Below are positions 24,701-32,839 of a stretch of 64,000 nucleotides of DNA, piece by piece (the first letter of the stretch is position 1; each line of letters begins with the position of its first letter). A program made the translations under genes and the position numbers. The stretch comes from Phoronis australis (Eukaryota; Phoronida; Phoronidae). The DNA lies in the NCBI GenBank assembly GCA_002633005.1, contig NMRA01000953.1:2857-66856 (forward strand). The letters are read 5' to 3'. Below the pieces are notes generated by a model. The model saw only the letters and a program-made list of their open reading frames with translations. It made no database searches and was not told the DNA's origin.

Positions 24701-26228
24701 CGCAAAAATAAATTGCAAAAATACCCAATGTAAGTAATCAAACCTTACATTTTTCAGTTTCCAAGTGCAGGTGTCTTTCTAGAATTCATGGTATTGGTAC
24801 ATAGTCAAAATGCGTGTAATCTATGCTGTGTAGTGTTCTTTTAAGTAAGCCTATGACGGATTGCCAAGGAACAAACGCAATCCAAACGCATCAAACATTG
24901 AGCAGCCTGTGACGTAGCAAACGAAATAAGAGAGCACATGTTAAGATATGAAATTGTAGCATGAGAAAAATACAAAGTATCTCGTGGGGCGAATTGTTGT
25001 CAGGTCGGGCAATGAAAAATACCCTACCTGTATCATTTGAAGTTGCTTCAATATGAAATCAGTTTGAAATTCGAACTTGCTACCTCCGGCACTTCAATAG
25101 CTGGAGTTTTTGTTTTTGTATTTGTTTTTGTGTTTGTGTGTGCGAGCTTGAGCGCGAGTGCGTGTGAGTTCTTGTTTGTGTATGGGCGTGCGTGTTTGTA
25201 CAGTATATGTGTGTATGTGTGTGCAAGGGCGCATGACATAAATCCGCGGACGCAACAAGAACGCCACTAGGAGGCGCTACAGTAGCCTGTGTCGCCCAAA
25301 AGTCACCGTCAGTGGTCCTCTTCCTTGTAGGAACATATCATCATTGTTCAAAACCATTCTTAGTGCTGTTTGTCCGATGACAGATGTACGCAAACATTAA
25401 AAATGGCCACTAAGTTACGCACAGTACATCAAATCTTTGAGAAAACGTGAAGGTGGAGTGGTTTCTTTAATAGAAAGGCCCTACATAGGTTACCAGTTTC
25501 GTGATGGTGCGTCAAGGCACTTTGAAGATACATAGACAGATATAAAAACTAGGGGCCGCACCGGTTTTTGGAGTCGTCCAAATCTTCGCTCATGTCGTCC
25601 CATTTACAGTGGAAAATTATCTGCAAAATTTCACGAACTTCCGGTACACAAGGAGTTTTGGAAAAAAAGCAGCGGACTCCAAGTGGACGAACAGATGAGC
25701 AGGCAGACGAAAAGACAGACGAACGGGAGTGACAGCATAATGCATCTACATGTAGATAAGTGCATGCAATATAGAAGTATTGTACGAGCCACTTCCATGT
25801 TTCCATTTTTGAGCATCAAGTCACACTCTCATTACGTTGTAAATTAATATGCGCAACTTTTAAATGGATCAACTGATTAAAGGATCAAGTCAATATTTTT
25901 TTTAATTTTTCAAAGCTAAATATTTGTTGTCCGCCGTACAAGCTTACCAATTGAGTAGACGGCAATCCTCTTGCTGGCCCCACACTTTTCATGACTGCCA
26001 GGCCTGCTGCATTTCATATTACACTCAGACTCCGAACGTCGCATGTCCGGAAGCACATGGTTGCCACAAAAACATTCGTGCGCGTATTCAACACCGGCAT
26101 AACTATAACCCTTTCTTGCGCAAGTGGCGATGCATTTACGAGGTGCGTTGTAATCATCATTCTGGTATGCCGTGTGTGGAAGCAATCGGTTCCCATCTCT
26201 TAGATCTTCGTAACAAGTCCATTGGCTG
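1..26228 (-). CDS. Gene E: large extracellular mosaic protein (WSC, WxxW, F-type lectin, Cys-rich modules, FN3-like repeats), 3' end outside window
   Basis: Fourteen minus-strand exons join with consistent phases: 26228-25948, 22663-22593, 21911-21713, 18309-18244, 15310-15107, 13735-13532, 13314-13192, 12942-12820, 12555-12283, 9680-9545, 6914-5759, 5031-3843, 2232-800 and 709-1 (continuing past the edge). Together they give about 2055 codons without a stop. Domain order is WSC (about residues 1-94 of this part), WxxW (95-184), linker (185-206), F-type lectin (207-342), two Cys-rich modules (343-424), a unique segment (425-560), then FN3-like repeats with TPP.G.V, W.GF.D and Y..A.GT motifs. 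Many N-glycosylation sequons and no membrane segment seen so far suggest a secreted or cell-surface protein that binds glycans. The first exon is not certain; a signal-peptide exon at 41.2 kb has the right phase. The family as a whole is not one I can name. Confidence 0.85.
800..2232 (-). CDS. Gene E exon: FN3-like repeat region, part 3
   Basis: A 1433-nt exon (acceptor GTTGCAG, donor ACTCAG|GTGAGT). The true start is at the acceptor, not at the internal ATG near 2086. It encodes VALKVFNKAGLYSVF, a unit with RPTAGVVYDIG, DVDYVEGN, VAWAGF and HYFVGLGTSDN, and a non-repeat beta-rich insert. Two further repeats follow: DLDYQSDTTMISGYW, and IPTAGDIF leading to IRYEWTLSPS. The C-terminal part is rich in Cys and His. 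Confidence 0.9.
2233..3842 (-). other. Gene E intron containing a foldback element
   Basis: No coding potential was found on either strand. The intron holds the 2509-2719 inverted repeat. Around 3240-3480 there are several imperfect copies, in both orientations, of a GGCAACCATGG / CCATGGTAACC motif that look like decayed repeats. Confidence 0.6.
2509..2719. repeat. Foldback (long inverted repeat) element, MITE-like
   Basis: The left arm starts AGTTACTTACTAGAAGACT and the right arm ends with its exact reverse complement. The arms stay complementary, with scattered mismatches, for about 90 nt each, through GGTACGCATAA, CCCTTGTTCAC and CTTCCCG, around a short central loop. There is no ORF inside. 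It would fold into one long hairpin, as non-autonomous foldback elements do. No clear target-site duplication was seen. Confidence 0.8.
3843..5031 (-). CDS. Gene E exon: FN3-like repeat region, part 2
   Basis: A 1189-nt exon (acceptor TTCTTCTAG, donor AATTG|GTACGT) that begins upstream of the first ATG in its frame. It contains a canonical unit: SPPTTGVARDG, DVDYQSD, LSGIWHGFYDHESGVSYY, then KYYLSVVAYNSANEPSE. A second unit starts at TPPRMVGTLQVD and ends EYQIAIG, completed by the next exon as GTDENN. Phase is 0 on entry and 1 on exit. Confidence 0.9.
5032..5758 (-). other. Gene E intron, nothing recognised
   Basis: An AT-rich intron without an open frame, RNA gene or obvious repeat. Confidence 0.5.
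5759..6914 (-). CDS. Gene E exon: FN3-like repeat region, part 1
   Basis: A 1156-nt exon (acceptor ATTGCAG, donor GTCA|GTAAGT) encoding 385 residues without a stop. It is rich in N-glycosylation sites (NNKT, NPNIT, NRS, NST, NFT, NWT, NSS, NDT). It has beta-sandwich style segments such as YAVYVDVVDMVRNV and IMIQAKDIMGNT, ending in DSTPPMISSVGV, the usual start of the next repeat. Related repeats occur in many uncharacterised invertebrate extracellular proteins. The long plus-strand frame at 5831-6520 is its antisense shadow. Confidence 0.88.
6915..9544 (-). other. Gene E intron, 2.6 kb
   Basis: The small frames inside (8301-8522, 8525-8725, 8845-9045) lack splice context and protein-like composition. 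A TACATGTACATGTAC motif lies near 8689. Nothing else is recognised. Confidence 0.5.
9545..9680 (-). CDS. Gene E exon: short linker before the FN3-like region
   Basis: A 136-nt exon (acceptor TTTTTTAG, donor ACAA|GTATTT) encoding about 45 residues with two sequons (ANSS, SNCT) and two cysteines. The donor is weaker than its neighbours, but the leaving phase 2 fits the next exon exactly: AA|A TAC TGC reads through as YKYCIDYQAV. Confidence 0.65.
9681..12282 (-). other. Gene E intron, 2.6 kb
   Basis: No exon with matching phase was found and phase across it is already satisfied. It contains an ACATGTACATGTACAT motif near 11000 and otherwise unremarkable AT-rich sequence. Confidence 0.5.
12283..12555 (-). 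CDS. Gene E exon: unique extracellular segment
   Basis: A 273-nt, phase 1-1 exon (acceptor GTCTTCCAG, donor GAAGCTG|GTAAGA). It encodes about 91 residues with two cysteines and alternating hydrophobic stretches such as YIGYTFTFEFKVHL and IIDATLQVHTY, consistent with beta-strands. I do not recognise a family. The frame and splice sites are clear. Confidence 0.75.
12820..12942 (-). CDS. Gene E exon: EGF-like Cys-rich module 2
   Basis: A second 123-nt, phase 1-1 exon between CTTCCAG and GAAT|GTATGG. It has six cysteines spaced C-W-L...C-W-P-G-K-C...C-Q-C-A-Q-G-F-Y...C-E. The CQCAQGFYRD segment is EGF-like. Its length and phase match module 1, which suggests two shuffled units side by side. Confidence 0.78.
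13192..13314 (-). CDS. Gene E exon: small Cys-rich module 1
   Basis: A 123-nt, phase 1-1 exon between TTGTTATAG and TTTGG|GTAAGT. Seven cysteines sit in about 41 residues, including LHCTSYLCLENRPACTKCD and YYLSNGQCL. The ending resembles the G-Y-Y-L-x-G-x-C close of EGF- or furin-repeat-like modules (compare GYYLNGDLC). I cannot assign it to a single family. Confidence 0.75.
13532..13735 (-). CDS. Gene E exon: F-type lectin domain, second half
   Basis: The second 204-nt exon continues DRLHDFTIDV, then the Cys-rich middle (QTCNRYRERFSEG), GRYLFIQLQG and the final LTLCEVSVKG strand. Joined with the previous exon it gives a complete domain of about 136 residues, the normal family length. The His of CTHT, 26 residues, then RGD, four residues, Arg match the HX26RXDX4R/K fucose-binding motif described for eel fucolectin. 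Sugar binding is therefore expected, though not shown. Confidence 0.93.
13736..15106 (-). other. Gene E intron splitting the F-type lectin domain
   Basis: A 1.4-kb intron in phase 1. Around 14900-15060 a GTAGGCGCTA(C/T)GTT motif and related CGCCTACG runs recur, suggesting a decayed repeat. No coding sequence is seen. Confidence 0.5.
15107..15310 (-). CDS. Gene E exon: F-type lectin domain, first half
   Basis: This 204-nt exon encodes the start of an F-type lectin (fucolectin/tachylectin-4) domain: QSSGDDGANAVDGF, SCTHTSEEYKPWWRVDL and VTITNRGDCC. The order GA.NAVDG, C.HT, PWWRVDL, NR.DCC is diagnostic of the family. It ends in phase 1 inside the NRGDCCGDRL motif, which the next exon completes exactly. 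Confidence 0.93.
15311..18243 (-). other. Gene E intron, 2.9 kb, with an acidic ORF remnant
   Basis: Apart from the acidic frame at 16647-16970, the short frames on both strands (15862-16430, 17100-17587) overlap each other and show no family signature. Confidence 0.45.
16647..16970 (-). pseudogene. Acidic ORF remnant, related to the one at 62.25 kb
   Basis: A 107-codon frame with an acidic opening (ETEAKLDEYYENMYEDV), then LTPYDVDPHAPASSASEAES and a Ser/Thr-rich end. The locus at 62254-62517 has the same order (QELNEYYEKTYG, then FEPYELDPPAREAASG), so both derive from one gene or element. The PY-x-x-DP plus Ser/Glu tract loosely recalls P2X7-like intracellular proteins that are common in marine invertebrates; that is only a guess. 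It sits inside an intron of gene E and has no clear splice partners, so it is probably a remnant. Confidence 0.35.
18244..18309 (-). CDS. Gene E exon: 22-residue linker microexon
   Basis: A 66-nt exon between AAATACAG and CCAG|GTATGA. It is phase 1 on both sides and joins the WxxW exon to the F-type lectin exon without breaking the frame. The product is GTQSKVAEFACLCQ followed by YDNLFITP. It is too short to assign a domain; the two cysteines may pair with a neighbour. Support comes from splice sites and phase only. Confidence 0.6.
18310..21712 (-). other. Gene E intron, 3.4 kb
   Basis: No frame longer than 80 codons with protein-like composition. It holds the TACATGTACATGTACAT repeat at 20220. 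Nothing else is recognised. Confidence 0.5.
20219..20238. repeat. ACATGTACATGTAC simple motif (one of many)
   Basis: Self-complementary TACATGTACATGTACA. Similar copies lie near 8689, 10990, 28418, 29060, 42560 and 63951. It is a widespread short repeat in several marine invertebrate genomes; no function is implied. Confidence 0.7.
21713..21911 (-). CDS. Gene E exon: WxxW domain, second part
   Basis: This 199-nt exon completes the WxxW domain. The conserved features are an early Cys, ARCRADGQEFTQD, a Cys in the middle, EGLLCLNNDQ and the ending CLDFSIKFLC. The GLLC.N.DQ...C.D....FLC pattern is characteristic of the module in mucins and cartilage intermediate layer proteins, where it lies in the extracellular matrix or mucus. 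It leaves in phase 1. Confidence 0.85.
22593..22663 (-). CDS. Gene E exon: WxxW domain, first part
   Basis: A 71-nt exon with acceptor TTATTCAG and donor CATTTA|GTAAGTTA. It encodes FWTGWFDRDDPTG followed by an acidic stretch and LYHL. The WTxWFDRDxPxGxxDxE pattern opens the Mucin-2/CILP WxxW domain (Pfam Mucin2_WxxW). The entering phase 1 matches the WSC exon and the leaving phase 0 matches the next exon. Confidence 0.85.
22890..23493 (-). mobile_element. Possible 3' end of a degenerate non-LTR retrotransposon
   Basis: The 98-codon frame at 23197-23493 contains HVFLKCPLIEYPRNSL preceded by spaced cysteines. This resembles the C..C...H.FL.CP.Y...R motif that closes many non-LTR reverse transcriptases. 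It continues into an AT-rich stretch ending in CACTTGAAAACAAAATTAAAA, like a LINE 3' tail. The frame is short and decayed and no reverse transcriptase core is visible. Confidence 0.35.
24250..25560. repeat. Two diverged copies of a dispersed repeat
   Basis: Both stretches, about 24250-24690 and 25255-25560, share CTAGGAGGC.C, a CCTCTT...AAA.ACTATCCTTAGTG segment and AAAATTGCCACTA / AAAATGGCCACTAA. Spacing and identity vary, as expected for old copies of an interspersed repeat. Confidence 0.4.
25109..25240. repeat. GT-rich low-complexity tract / microsatellite
   Basis: Imperfect GTTTTT repeats grade into GTGT and GCGTGT runs. The overlapping frames on both strands (25037-25270, 25048-25239) are artefacts of the low complexity. 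Confidence 0.8.
25948..26228 (-). CDS. Gene E exon: WSC carbohydrate-binding domain
   Basis: The exon lies between acceptor AACCCCAG and donor CAATTG|GTAAGC. Its product has the WSC signature: a CYEDLRDGNRLLP opening, then CIATCARKGYSYAGVEY, the ECFCGN core, and a closing CSRPGSHEKCG before RIAVYSI. All eight expected cysteines appear to be present. WSC domains occur in fungal and animal surface proteins (polycystin-1, Kremen) and are thought to bind carbohydrate. It enters in phase 2 and leaves in phase 1, so an upstream exon ending in phase 2 is required. Confidence 0.88.
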
Positions 26229-28560
26229 CTGGGGTTAAATGTAATATAAATGTACTTGTAATATGACATACCATAATGAATATTCACTACTTCTTATTCC
26301 AAGAAATATAAATAAGGATATTATGATAACACAAACATAAAAACACTATTTAGTGGAGAGTGTAGCAACACAAACTTGTTGGCAATTAAAAGTCTGGAAT
26401 CGCTCAACCAAACAAAATCAAGTGTTGTGCTAAAGGGTGCATGTTAGTTTGACTGTCCTATTGTATTGTTGCTGGTTTTAGGCCTGCATTGCAACTATTT
26501 TAAAGTGACATAGTTAGAAACGATGAAGCATTTATTGATTTATTAAAATTGAATCAAAATTACACGGATAAAACATCTCAGACAAGACCGCATCATTATT
26601 TTGCTTTTATTCTCGGAAATTGCCGGTTTGTCGCGTAAAGTCACGATGTCAATAACGCCGTCCATCTTTAATTCATCGGTAATTTCCTTACCGTCCTTGA
26701 CCTCGAACCGTCAAGGTGGGAAGTATGCTTGGGCTTTTTGGGAACATTTTTTTGTGATCTGACTGCTAATTTCTTGCGAACTCGCTGGAGCAGGACACCG
26801 TGAATGGTATTGTAAGAAAGAACAATTTGTCATTGTTTGTTGAACCACTAATTTGTGTAAAATTATTGAGTTATGTGTTTAATATGGAAGGTTGAATCAC
26901 AGCGCCCGTGGAATTTCTAGTCCTGAGTGGCAAACCTTGTAGTATTACATGTAGTGTATTGGTGACGATCAGAAGCTGAGGACGCCTGTGCTCCCTACGT
27001 CGCAGATTAGACATTATGGTTCTTAGTGGGTGGTCTTTTCCCACAGTTGCCGTGTAATTTGTTAAAGGCGTAGGTCACGTTTTCCCGTTTAGAAGACTTT
27101 GAAAGTATATTTCATACTTTTTAGGGTTCTTAGTAGTTTCATAGGATTATTTTGTTTAAGAAGGCTTGATGGGAAAGTCATTTTTAGTATCTGGTAAAAC
27201 ATGGGCCAAATCCTGCTTTGGTATCCTTTTAAAATCAAACGTAAGCATATTAAGAATTTTTTAAAATACGATCAAAAAGCAATCCAACAGCTTGTATAAC
27301 AAAGCCTTTTTCTCTTCTTAGCGCGCCTTTGTGTGGTGACGAAGTTTTAACCACGGCATTGTGTATAATGCAACGAAAGCTCGATATTCTTTTGGAAAAT
27401 TTCAACTCCTATCGCACACCAGCGAGCGAACAATTCGTTGACATTCTTCTTCCAGACAGGTAAATGCTTTCCGTCTCTAGTTGCCTCTTTTTGTAGCATT
27501 ACTCACGCAAGCTTTAACCAACACCACACACCACCCATGTCACATCATTTAGGGACTAGGCAGCCAATAAAGTCACCACCACGATTCCACTTAACTTCTA
27601 TCCTAACTTCTTATCAAGAGCTGAACATATGTGCCAATTGTCATCTTGGTCCTTTTGGCGGGTTCGCAGATAGAAAGGCTCACGCTAGAAAATGGACTGG
27701 AAATTCAAAACACACTTCAAGGTGTCACAAAATGGACAAATCCGTCCGTAAATGAGACGTCGCAGAGCAGAAACCTATTTTCCGATTTCATAAAAAATCC
27801 ATCGCAAAACTCTAAATTAACTGAGATAAACGTAAATACACTAATTTTGTAACCACGAGACACAGCGGTATTCGGATCAGTCCGAAATTCGTCGCCATCT
27901 TGCGCCAGCTTCATAGAAACACCTCTGCCAAATACCATTAAGTATTAAGATCCTGCAAGAGGATTAAAGAGACATAGGAATAGACAGTCGGTGCCCGACT
28001 AGGAAGCTTTGACCAGTTGATGGTAATGTGCATCCTCATAGAAATAGCCAAGTGGGCGCATAAAAATAGGTTTCAGTTTCCATTTCAGATGGAGATGGAC
28101 AAGCTAAATGTGTTACAAACATTCTACATAAAAGTACGTCACCAAGAAGAATACATAGAATTAGTAATATCATCGTAAAGAGAAAGCCGGGTAAAACACT
28201 GCACGAATTACATGTCTTTTATAAGTAACGGAGATCTCTGCAAAGCTATGGACGTATTTGCATAGAATTTAAAATCCGAACCTCATACCATAGCTCAGAC
28301 ACCATTGGTAAACAAAAGCAGACGTGAAAAAACGAAGAACGTCTTCACTCAAATACCGTAAGAATGTGACGATTTCTGCATACAAGAAATGCTCCAGAGT
28401 AGGCCATATACTAATACACATGTACATGTACACTGTATCTAGAGTATAAGAAGATAACAAAATAAGATATTGTGGAATAACATTCGGTTGATTGATAGCA
28501 AAACATACTTTATCAAAACAAATATAAAGCGAAGCCTGGTTATCAATGCTCAGTGGCGGA
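26229..28560. other. Region upstream of the WSC exon, no exon assigned
   Basis: The WSC exon needs a preceding exon ending in phase 2. Two weak candidates end in phase 2 here, a short ATG frame before GTAAGG near 26690 and another before GTGAGT near 27506. Neither encodes a plausible signal peptide. No other coding sequence was recognised. Confidence 0.45.
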
Positions 28561-28566
28561 TCTACG

Positions 28567-28588
28567 GGGGGGGGGGGGGNAAAAAAAA
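28567..28588. other. Homopolymer junction with one N
   Basis: A poly-G run, a single N at 28580, then a poly-A run. This looks like an unresolved base at a homopolymer and may be a local sequencing or assembly error. Confidence 0.7.
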
Positions 28589-29188
28589 CAAAAACATCTC
28601 CAGCAAAAAAAAACGGCACCGCCAGCGTCTGTAAACCCCAACTAAACCAACTTGGAAAAAAATGAGGGGGTGAGCTCACTCTGAAAATATGTTTTTTTGC
28701 ATTGTGAATTGCTGTTATGAAAATTAACGCATTTCGATTCTTCGTGGCTCATCGGCAAAACCCCGGAGATCAAATGTGCGCGCGCTTCCGTCGACACTTC
28801 TGAAGTAGACTAGCCAAGCATTTTAGATGGATCCATCGCCGAAAAGAGCAGCTCTATAGCTGATTTCTTTAGGAAACTATTTTCTTTACTCTAAGATATG
28901 TTTTGATTTGATTAGGGGAAATACTGTGGTGCCGCAACCCTGATATTCAGGCGAATTGACGTGCAACGTTTTTAATCATCTCTCATGCCGTGTCATCCTA
29001 TTACACCCCACACGTTTGTAACTGGTGTATAGTAAAGTTGTCTTGTGCAGTATCATACAGAGTACATGTACATGTAATACTTTTGAAAAAAAACTCGTTT
29101 TCCGAAGAACTGCTATTGTGGCGGGCGCCGTGGTCTGGTCGCGAGTCTGTTTGAAGATGCACTCTAACAAGTTATGTCTATACAAGGA

Positions 29189-29299
29189 NNNNNNNNNNNN
29201 NNNNNNNNNNNNNNNNNNNNNNNNNNNNNNNNNNNNNNNNNNNNNNNNNNNNNNNNNNNNNNNNNNNNNNNNNNNNNNNNNNNNNNNNNNNNNNNNNNN
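29189..29299. other. Assembly gap (run of N)
   Basis: 111 unknown bases immediately before the repeat array. Predicted frames crossing it (29025-29354 and overlaps) are meaningless. Confidence 0.98.
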
Positions 29300-30860
29300 G
29301 ACGAATATGATGATGGTGGTGGCGATGATGAACAACATCTCAACATTCATATGATGAACTTAGATGTCATAAATCAATAAGAAATGGGCTACAGTCTAGT
29401 TCATAGAAGGTAAACCAACATCAATGCAGCCAGAGCGCTCAACAAAGGAACAACGTTATCAGAAAATCTCAAATAACTCAAAAATTAGACGTCCTAGCGG
29501 AAAATGGAAAACATCTTCTGAAAGCCCGTTCAAAATTCTATCTAAACTGATGTTATCGTTTTATTCCGTAAATTTTTCGAAAAAAATGAAATTTTGAGTT
29601 TTTTTTAAGAAATTCAAAGTCAAATAACTCGAAAACGGTAAGTCTCAGAAAGAAATTGTTACGGGCCATTTGAAAGAATATACCTCAAAGAATCCAAATG
29701 CAAAAAATCACGTCTTTTTCTCTTCCGATTTAAAATCGCATTCCAGCACGACTGAAAATGGGTCAACATGCGCCAGATCCGCCATCTTGAAAGCAACTTC
29801 CGGTTTTTTGGTTTTGTATAATAGCATGTCATAAGAAACTAATACCTGTAAAAATTCGAAGGAATTGGTCTGATAATGCGCCCTCTAGAGGAGAAAACGT
29901 TTTTAGGCCTAAGTCGAGGTGCGCATGCGCGATCGCCGATATTTCCGCCATATTAAACCGCAAGTAAACAATTTCGGGCAAACTTGTAGCAAACTTCCGG
30001 TCCATTTACTGTGCCGATTCTTAGCTTTTTACGTAAAAAATTGTAGCCTCCAGAAGCATTTCAACCTTTTAATGGAAACAAAATGGCCGCCACAGCCGCC
30101 ATCTTGGATCCGATTTTGACGAAAAACAACAGGTTTCCAGTACTTTTGGAAGTACGTGTTATGTGTAAATTTCGTGATGATCGGACGAAAATTGCGACCT
30201 GTATCGTGCGAACAACCAACAAAAAAATGAAAGCGCTCTGAGGAGCGAAACTTGGAGAAATTAACCAAAAAAAACACGTTCGAGAGGACGAGAAAAGACG
30301 ACGACAGAGATGATGACGAAGATGACAGCTATGACGACGATGGTGGCGATAATGGACAACCCTAGTTATGATATCATTCATATAACGAACGTAGAGGTCA
30401 GAAATCACTAAGAAATAGGCTACAGTCTTGAGCGACACTTGGCGAAATTAACTGAAGAAAAGACGACGTCGGAGATGATGACGCAGATGACGAATATGAT
30501 GATGGTGGTGGCCATGATGAAGAACATCATAACATTCATATGACGAATTTAGATGTCATAAATCATTGAGAAATAGGCTGCAGTCTAGTTCAATAGAAGC
30601 TAAACCAACCTGAATGCAGCAAGAGCGCTCAACAAAGGTGCAGCGTTATCACAAAATCTCAAATAACTCGAAAAGTAGACGTCGTAGAGAAAAATGGAAA
30701 GCATCTCCTGAAAGCCCGTTCAAAGCTCTATCTAAACCGATGGTATCGTTTAATTCCGTAAATTTTTCGAAAAAAGTGAAATTTTGCGTTTTTTCAGAAT
30801 TTCAAAGTCAAATAACTCGAAAACGGTAAGTCTGAGAAAAAAATTGTTACAGGCCATTTG

Positions 30861-31134
30861 AAAGATAATACTTCAAAGAATTGACATGCAAAAAATCACG
30901 TCTTTTTCTCTTCCCGTTTAAAATTACATCCCAGACGACTGAAAATGGGTCAACATGCGCCATATCCGCCATCTTGAATGCAACTTCCGGTTTTTTGAAA
31001 GATAATACATCAAAGAAATGACATGCAAAAAATCACGTCTTTTTCTCTTCCCGTTTAAAATTGCATCCCAGACGACTGAAAATGGGTCAACATGCGCCAT
31101 ATCCGCCATCTTGAATGCAACTTCCGGTTTTTTG
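30861..31134. repeat. 137-bp tandem duplication inside repeat unit 2
   Basis: The segment starting AAAGATAATACTTCAAAG at 30861 and running through CATCTTGAATGCAACTTCCGG is repeated from 30998 with few differences. Units 1 and 3 have only one copy. Confidence 0.85.
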
Positions 31135-31578
31135 GCTTTCTATAATAGCATGTTACAAGAAACTATTACCTGTAAAAATTCAAAGGAATTTGTCTGATAA
31201 TGCGCCCTCTAGAGGAGAAAACGTTTTTAAGCCAAAATCGAGGTGCACATGCGCGAACACCGATATTTCCGCCATCTTTAGCCGGAAGTAAACAATTTCC
31301 GGTATTCTTGTAGCAAGGTTCCGGTCCATTTACTGTGCCGATTCTTAGCATTTTACGTAAAAAATTGTAGCCTCCAAAAGCATTTGAACCTTTAAATGGA
31401 AACAAAATGGCCGCCACAGCCGCCATCTTGGATCCGATTTTGACGAAAAACAACAGGCTTCCAGTACTTCCGAAAGTACATGTACGTGTTATGTGTAAAT
31501 TTCGTGATGATCAGACGAAAATTGCGACCTGTATGGTGCGAACAAACAAAAAAAACAAACTTAATGTCAGAGCAATAT

Positions 31579-31604
31579 ACTTGGCGAAATTTATTTCGCC
31601 AAGT
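31579..31604. repeat. Palindrome at the repeat-unit junction
   Basis: CTTGGCGAAATTTATTTCGCCAAG is a near-perfect palindrome. A variant (TTTATTTTGCCAAG) lies at 32800-32824, and half-copies (ACTTGGCGAAAT) lie near 30436 and 31793. It may mark the termini of the repeated element. Confidence 0.7.
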
Positions 31605-32839
31605 AGAAATGAAAGCGCTCCGAAGAGCGAACCTTCGCGAAATTAACCAAAAAGATGACGATAAAGATGATGACGAAGGCGACGAATATGACGGCGGTGG
31701 TGGCGAAGATGAACAAAAGAAGTAATAATAACATACACATGACGAACGTATAAGTCCGAAATCAGTAAGAAAAAGGATACAGTCTTGTGCGACACTTGGC
31801 GAAATTTACGGAAAAGATAACGACGGAGATGATGACGAAGATGATGATGATGACGACGAATATGATGATGGTGGTGGCGATGATGAAAAACATCACAACA
31901 TTCATATGATGAACTTAGATGTCATAAATCAATAAGAAATAGGCTACAGTCTAGTTCAATAGAAGATAAACCAACATCGATGCAGCAAGATCGCTCAACA
32001 AAGGAACAGTGTAATCAGAAAATCTCAAATAACTCGAAAAGTAGACGTCCTAGCGAAAAATGAAAAACATCTTCTGAAAGCCCGTTCAAAATTCTATCTA
32101 AATTGATGGTATCGCTTAATCCCGTAAATTTTTCAAAAAAAATGAAATTTTGCGTTCAAAGTCAAATAACTCGAAAACGGTAAGTCTGACAAAAAATTGT
32201 TACAGGCCATTTGAAAGATTTTACTTCAAAGAATCTACATTAAAAAAATCACGTCTTTTTCTTTTCCCGGTTAAAAACGCACTCCAGACGACTGAAAATG
32301 GATCAACATGCGCCATATCCGCCATCTTGAAAGCAACTTTCGGTTTTTTGGCTTTGTATAATAGCATTTTACAAGAAACTAATACCTGTAAAAATTCGAA
32401 GGAATTGGTCTGATAATACGCCCTCTAGAGGAGAAAACATTTTTAGGCCAAAATTGAGGTGCACATGCGCGATTGCCGATATTTCCACTTTCTTTACCCG
32501 GAAGTAAACAATTTCCGGTAAACTTGTAGAAAACTTCCGGTCCATTTACTGTGCCGATTCTTAGCTTTTTACGTAAAAAATTGTAGCCTCCAGAAGCATT
32601 TGAACCTTTAAATGGAAACAAAATGGCCGCCACAGCCGCCATCTTGGATCCGATTTTAACGAAAAACAATAGGCTTCCAGTACTTCCGAAAGTACGCGTT
32701 ATGTGTAAATTTCGTGATGATCGGACAAAAATTGCGACCTGTATCGTGCGAACAAAGGAAAAAAAAACAAAAAAAACAAACTTAGTGTCAGAGCAATATA
32801 CTTGGCGAAATTTATTTTGCCAAGTAATAAATTTGTGAC

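Larger units (their letters stand above)
22664..25947 (-). other. Gene E intron, 3.3 kb, repeat-rich
   Basis: It contains a probable LINE 3' remnant (22.9-23.5 kb), two diverged copies of a dispersed repeat (24.25-24.69 and 25.25-25.56 kb) and a GT-rich microsatellite (25.1 kb). No exon fits, and the phases of the flanking exons already agree. Confidence 0.5.
29300..32830. repeat. Array of about three long repeat units (1.2-1.35 kb)
   Basis: Landmarks recur in the same order. The GACGAATATGATGATGGTGG tract is at 29300, 30491 and 31855. AAATAACTCGAAAACGGTAAG is near 29623, 30812 and 32164. ATGGCCGCCACAGCC is near 30082, 31407 and 32623. Unit 2 is longer because of an internal duplication. Units include acidic GAT-rich tracts and a TTGGCGAAAT-flanked palindrome. 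There is no transposase-like frame; the small frames here (30029-30438, 31166-31725, 32379-32909) are repeat-derived. Whether this is a satellite-like tandem array or nested copies of one non-autonomous element is not settled. Confidence 0.85.

Noticed and set aside
26640-27510. Short ATG frames ending in phase 2 as first exons of gene E
   Set aside because: Neither encodes a plausible signal peptide; the 41.2-kb exon fits better.
29025-29380. Open frames crossing the N gap
   Set aside because: They consist mostly of unknown residues and exist only because N has no stop codons.
29300-32830. Repeat array considered as a CRISPR array
   Set aside because: Units exceed 1 kb, there are no short regular spacers, and the sequence is eukaryotic.
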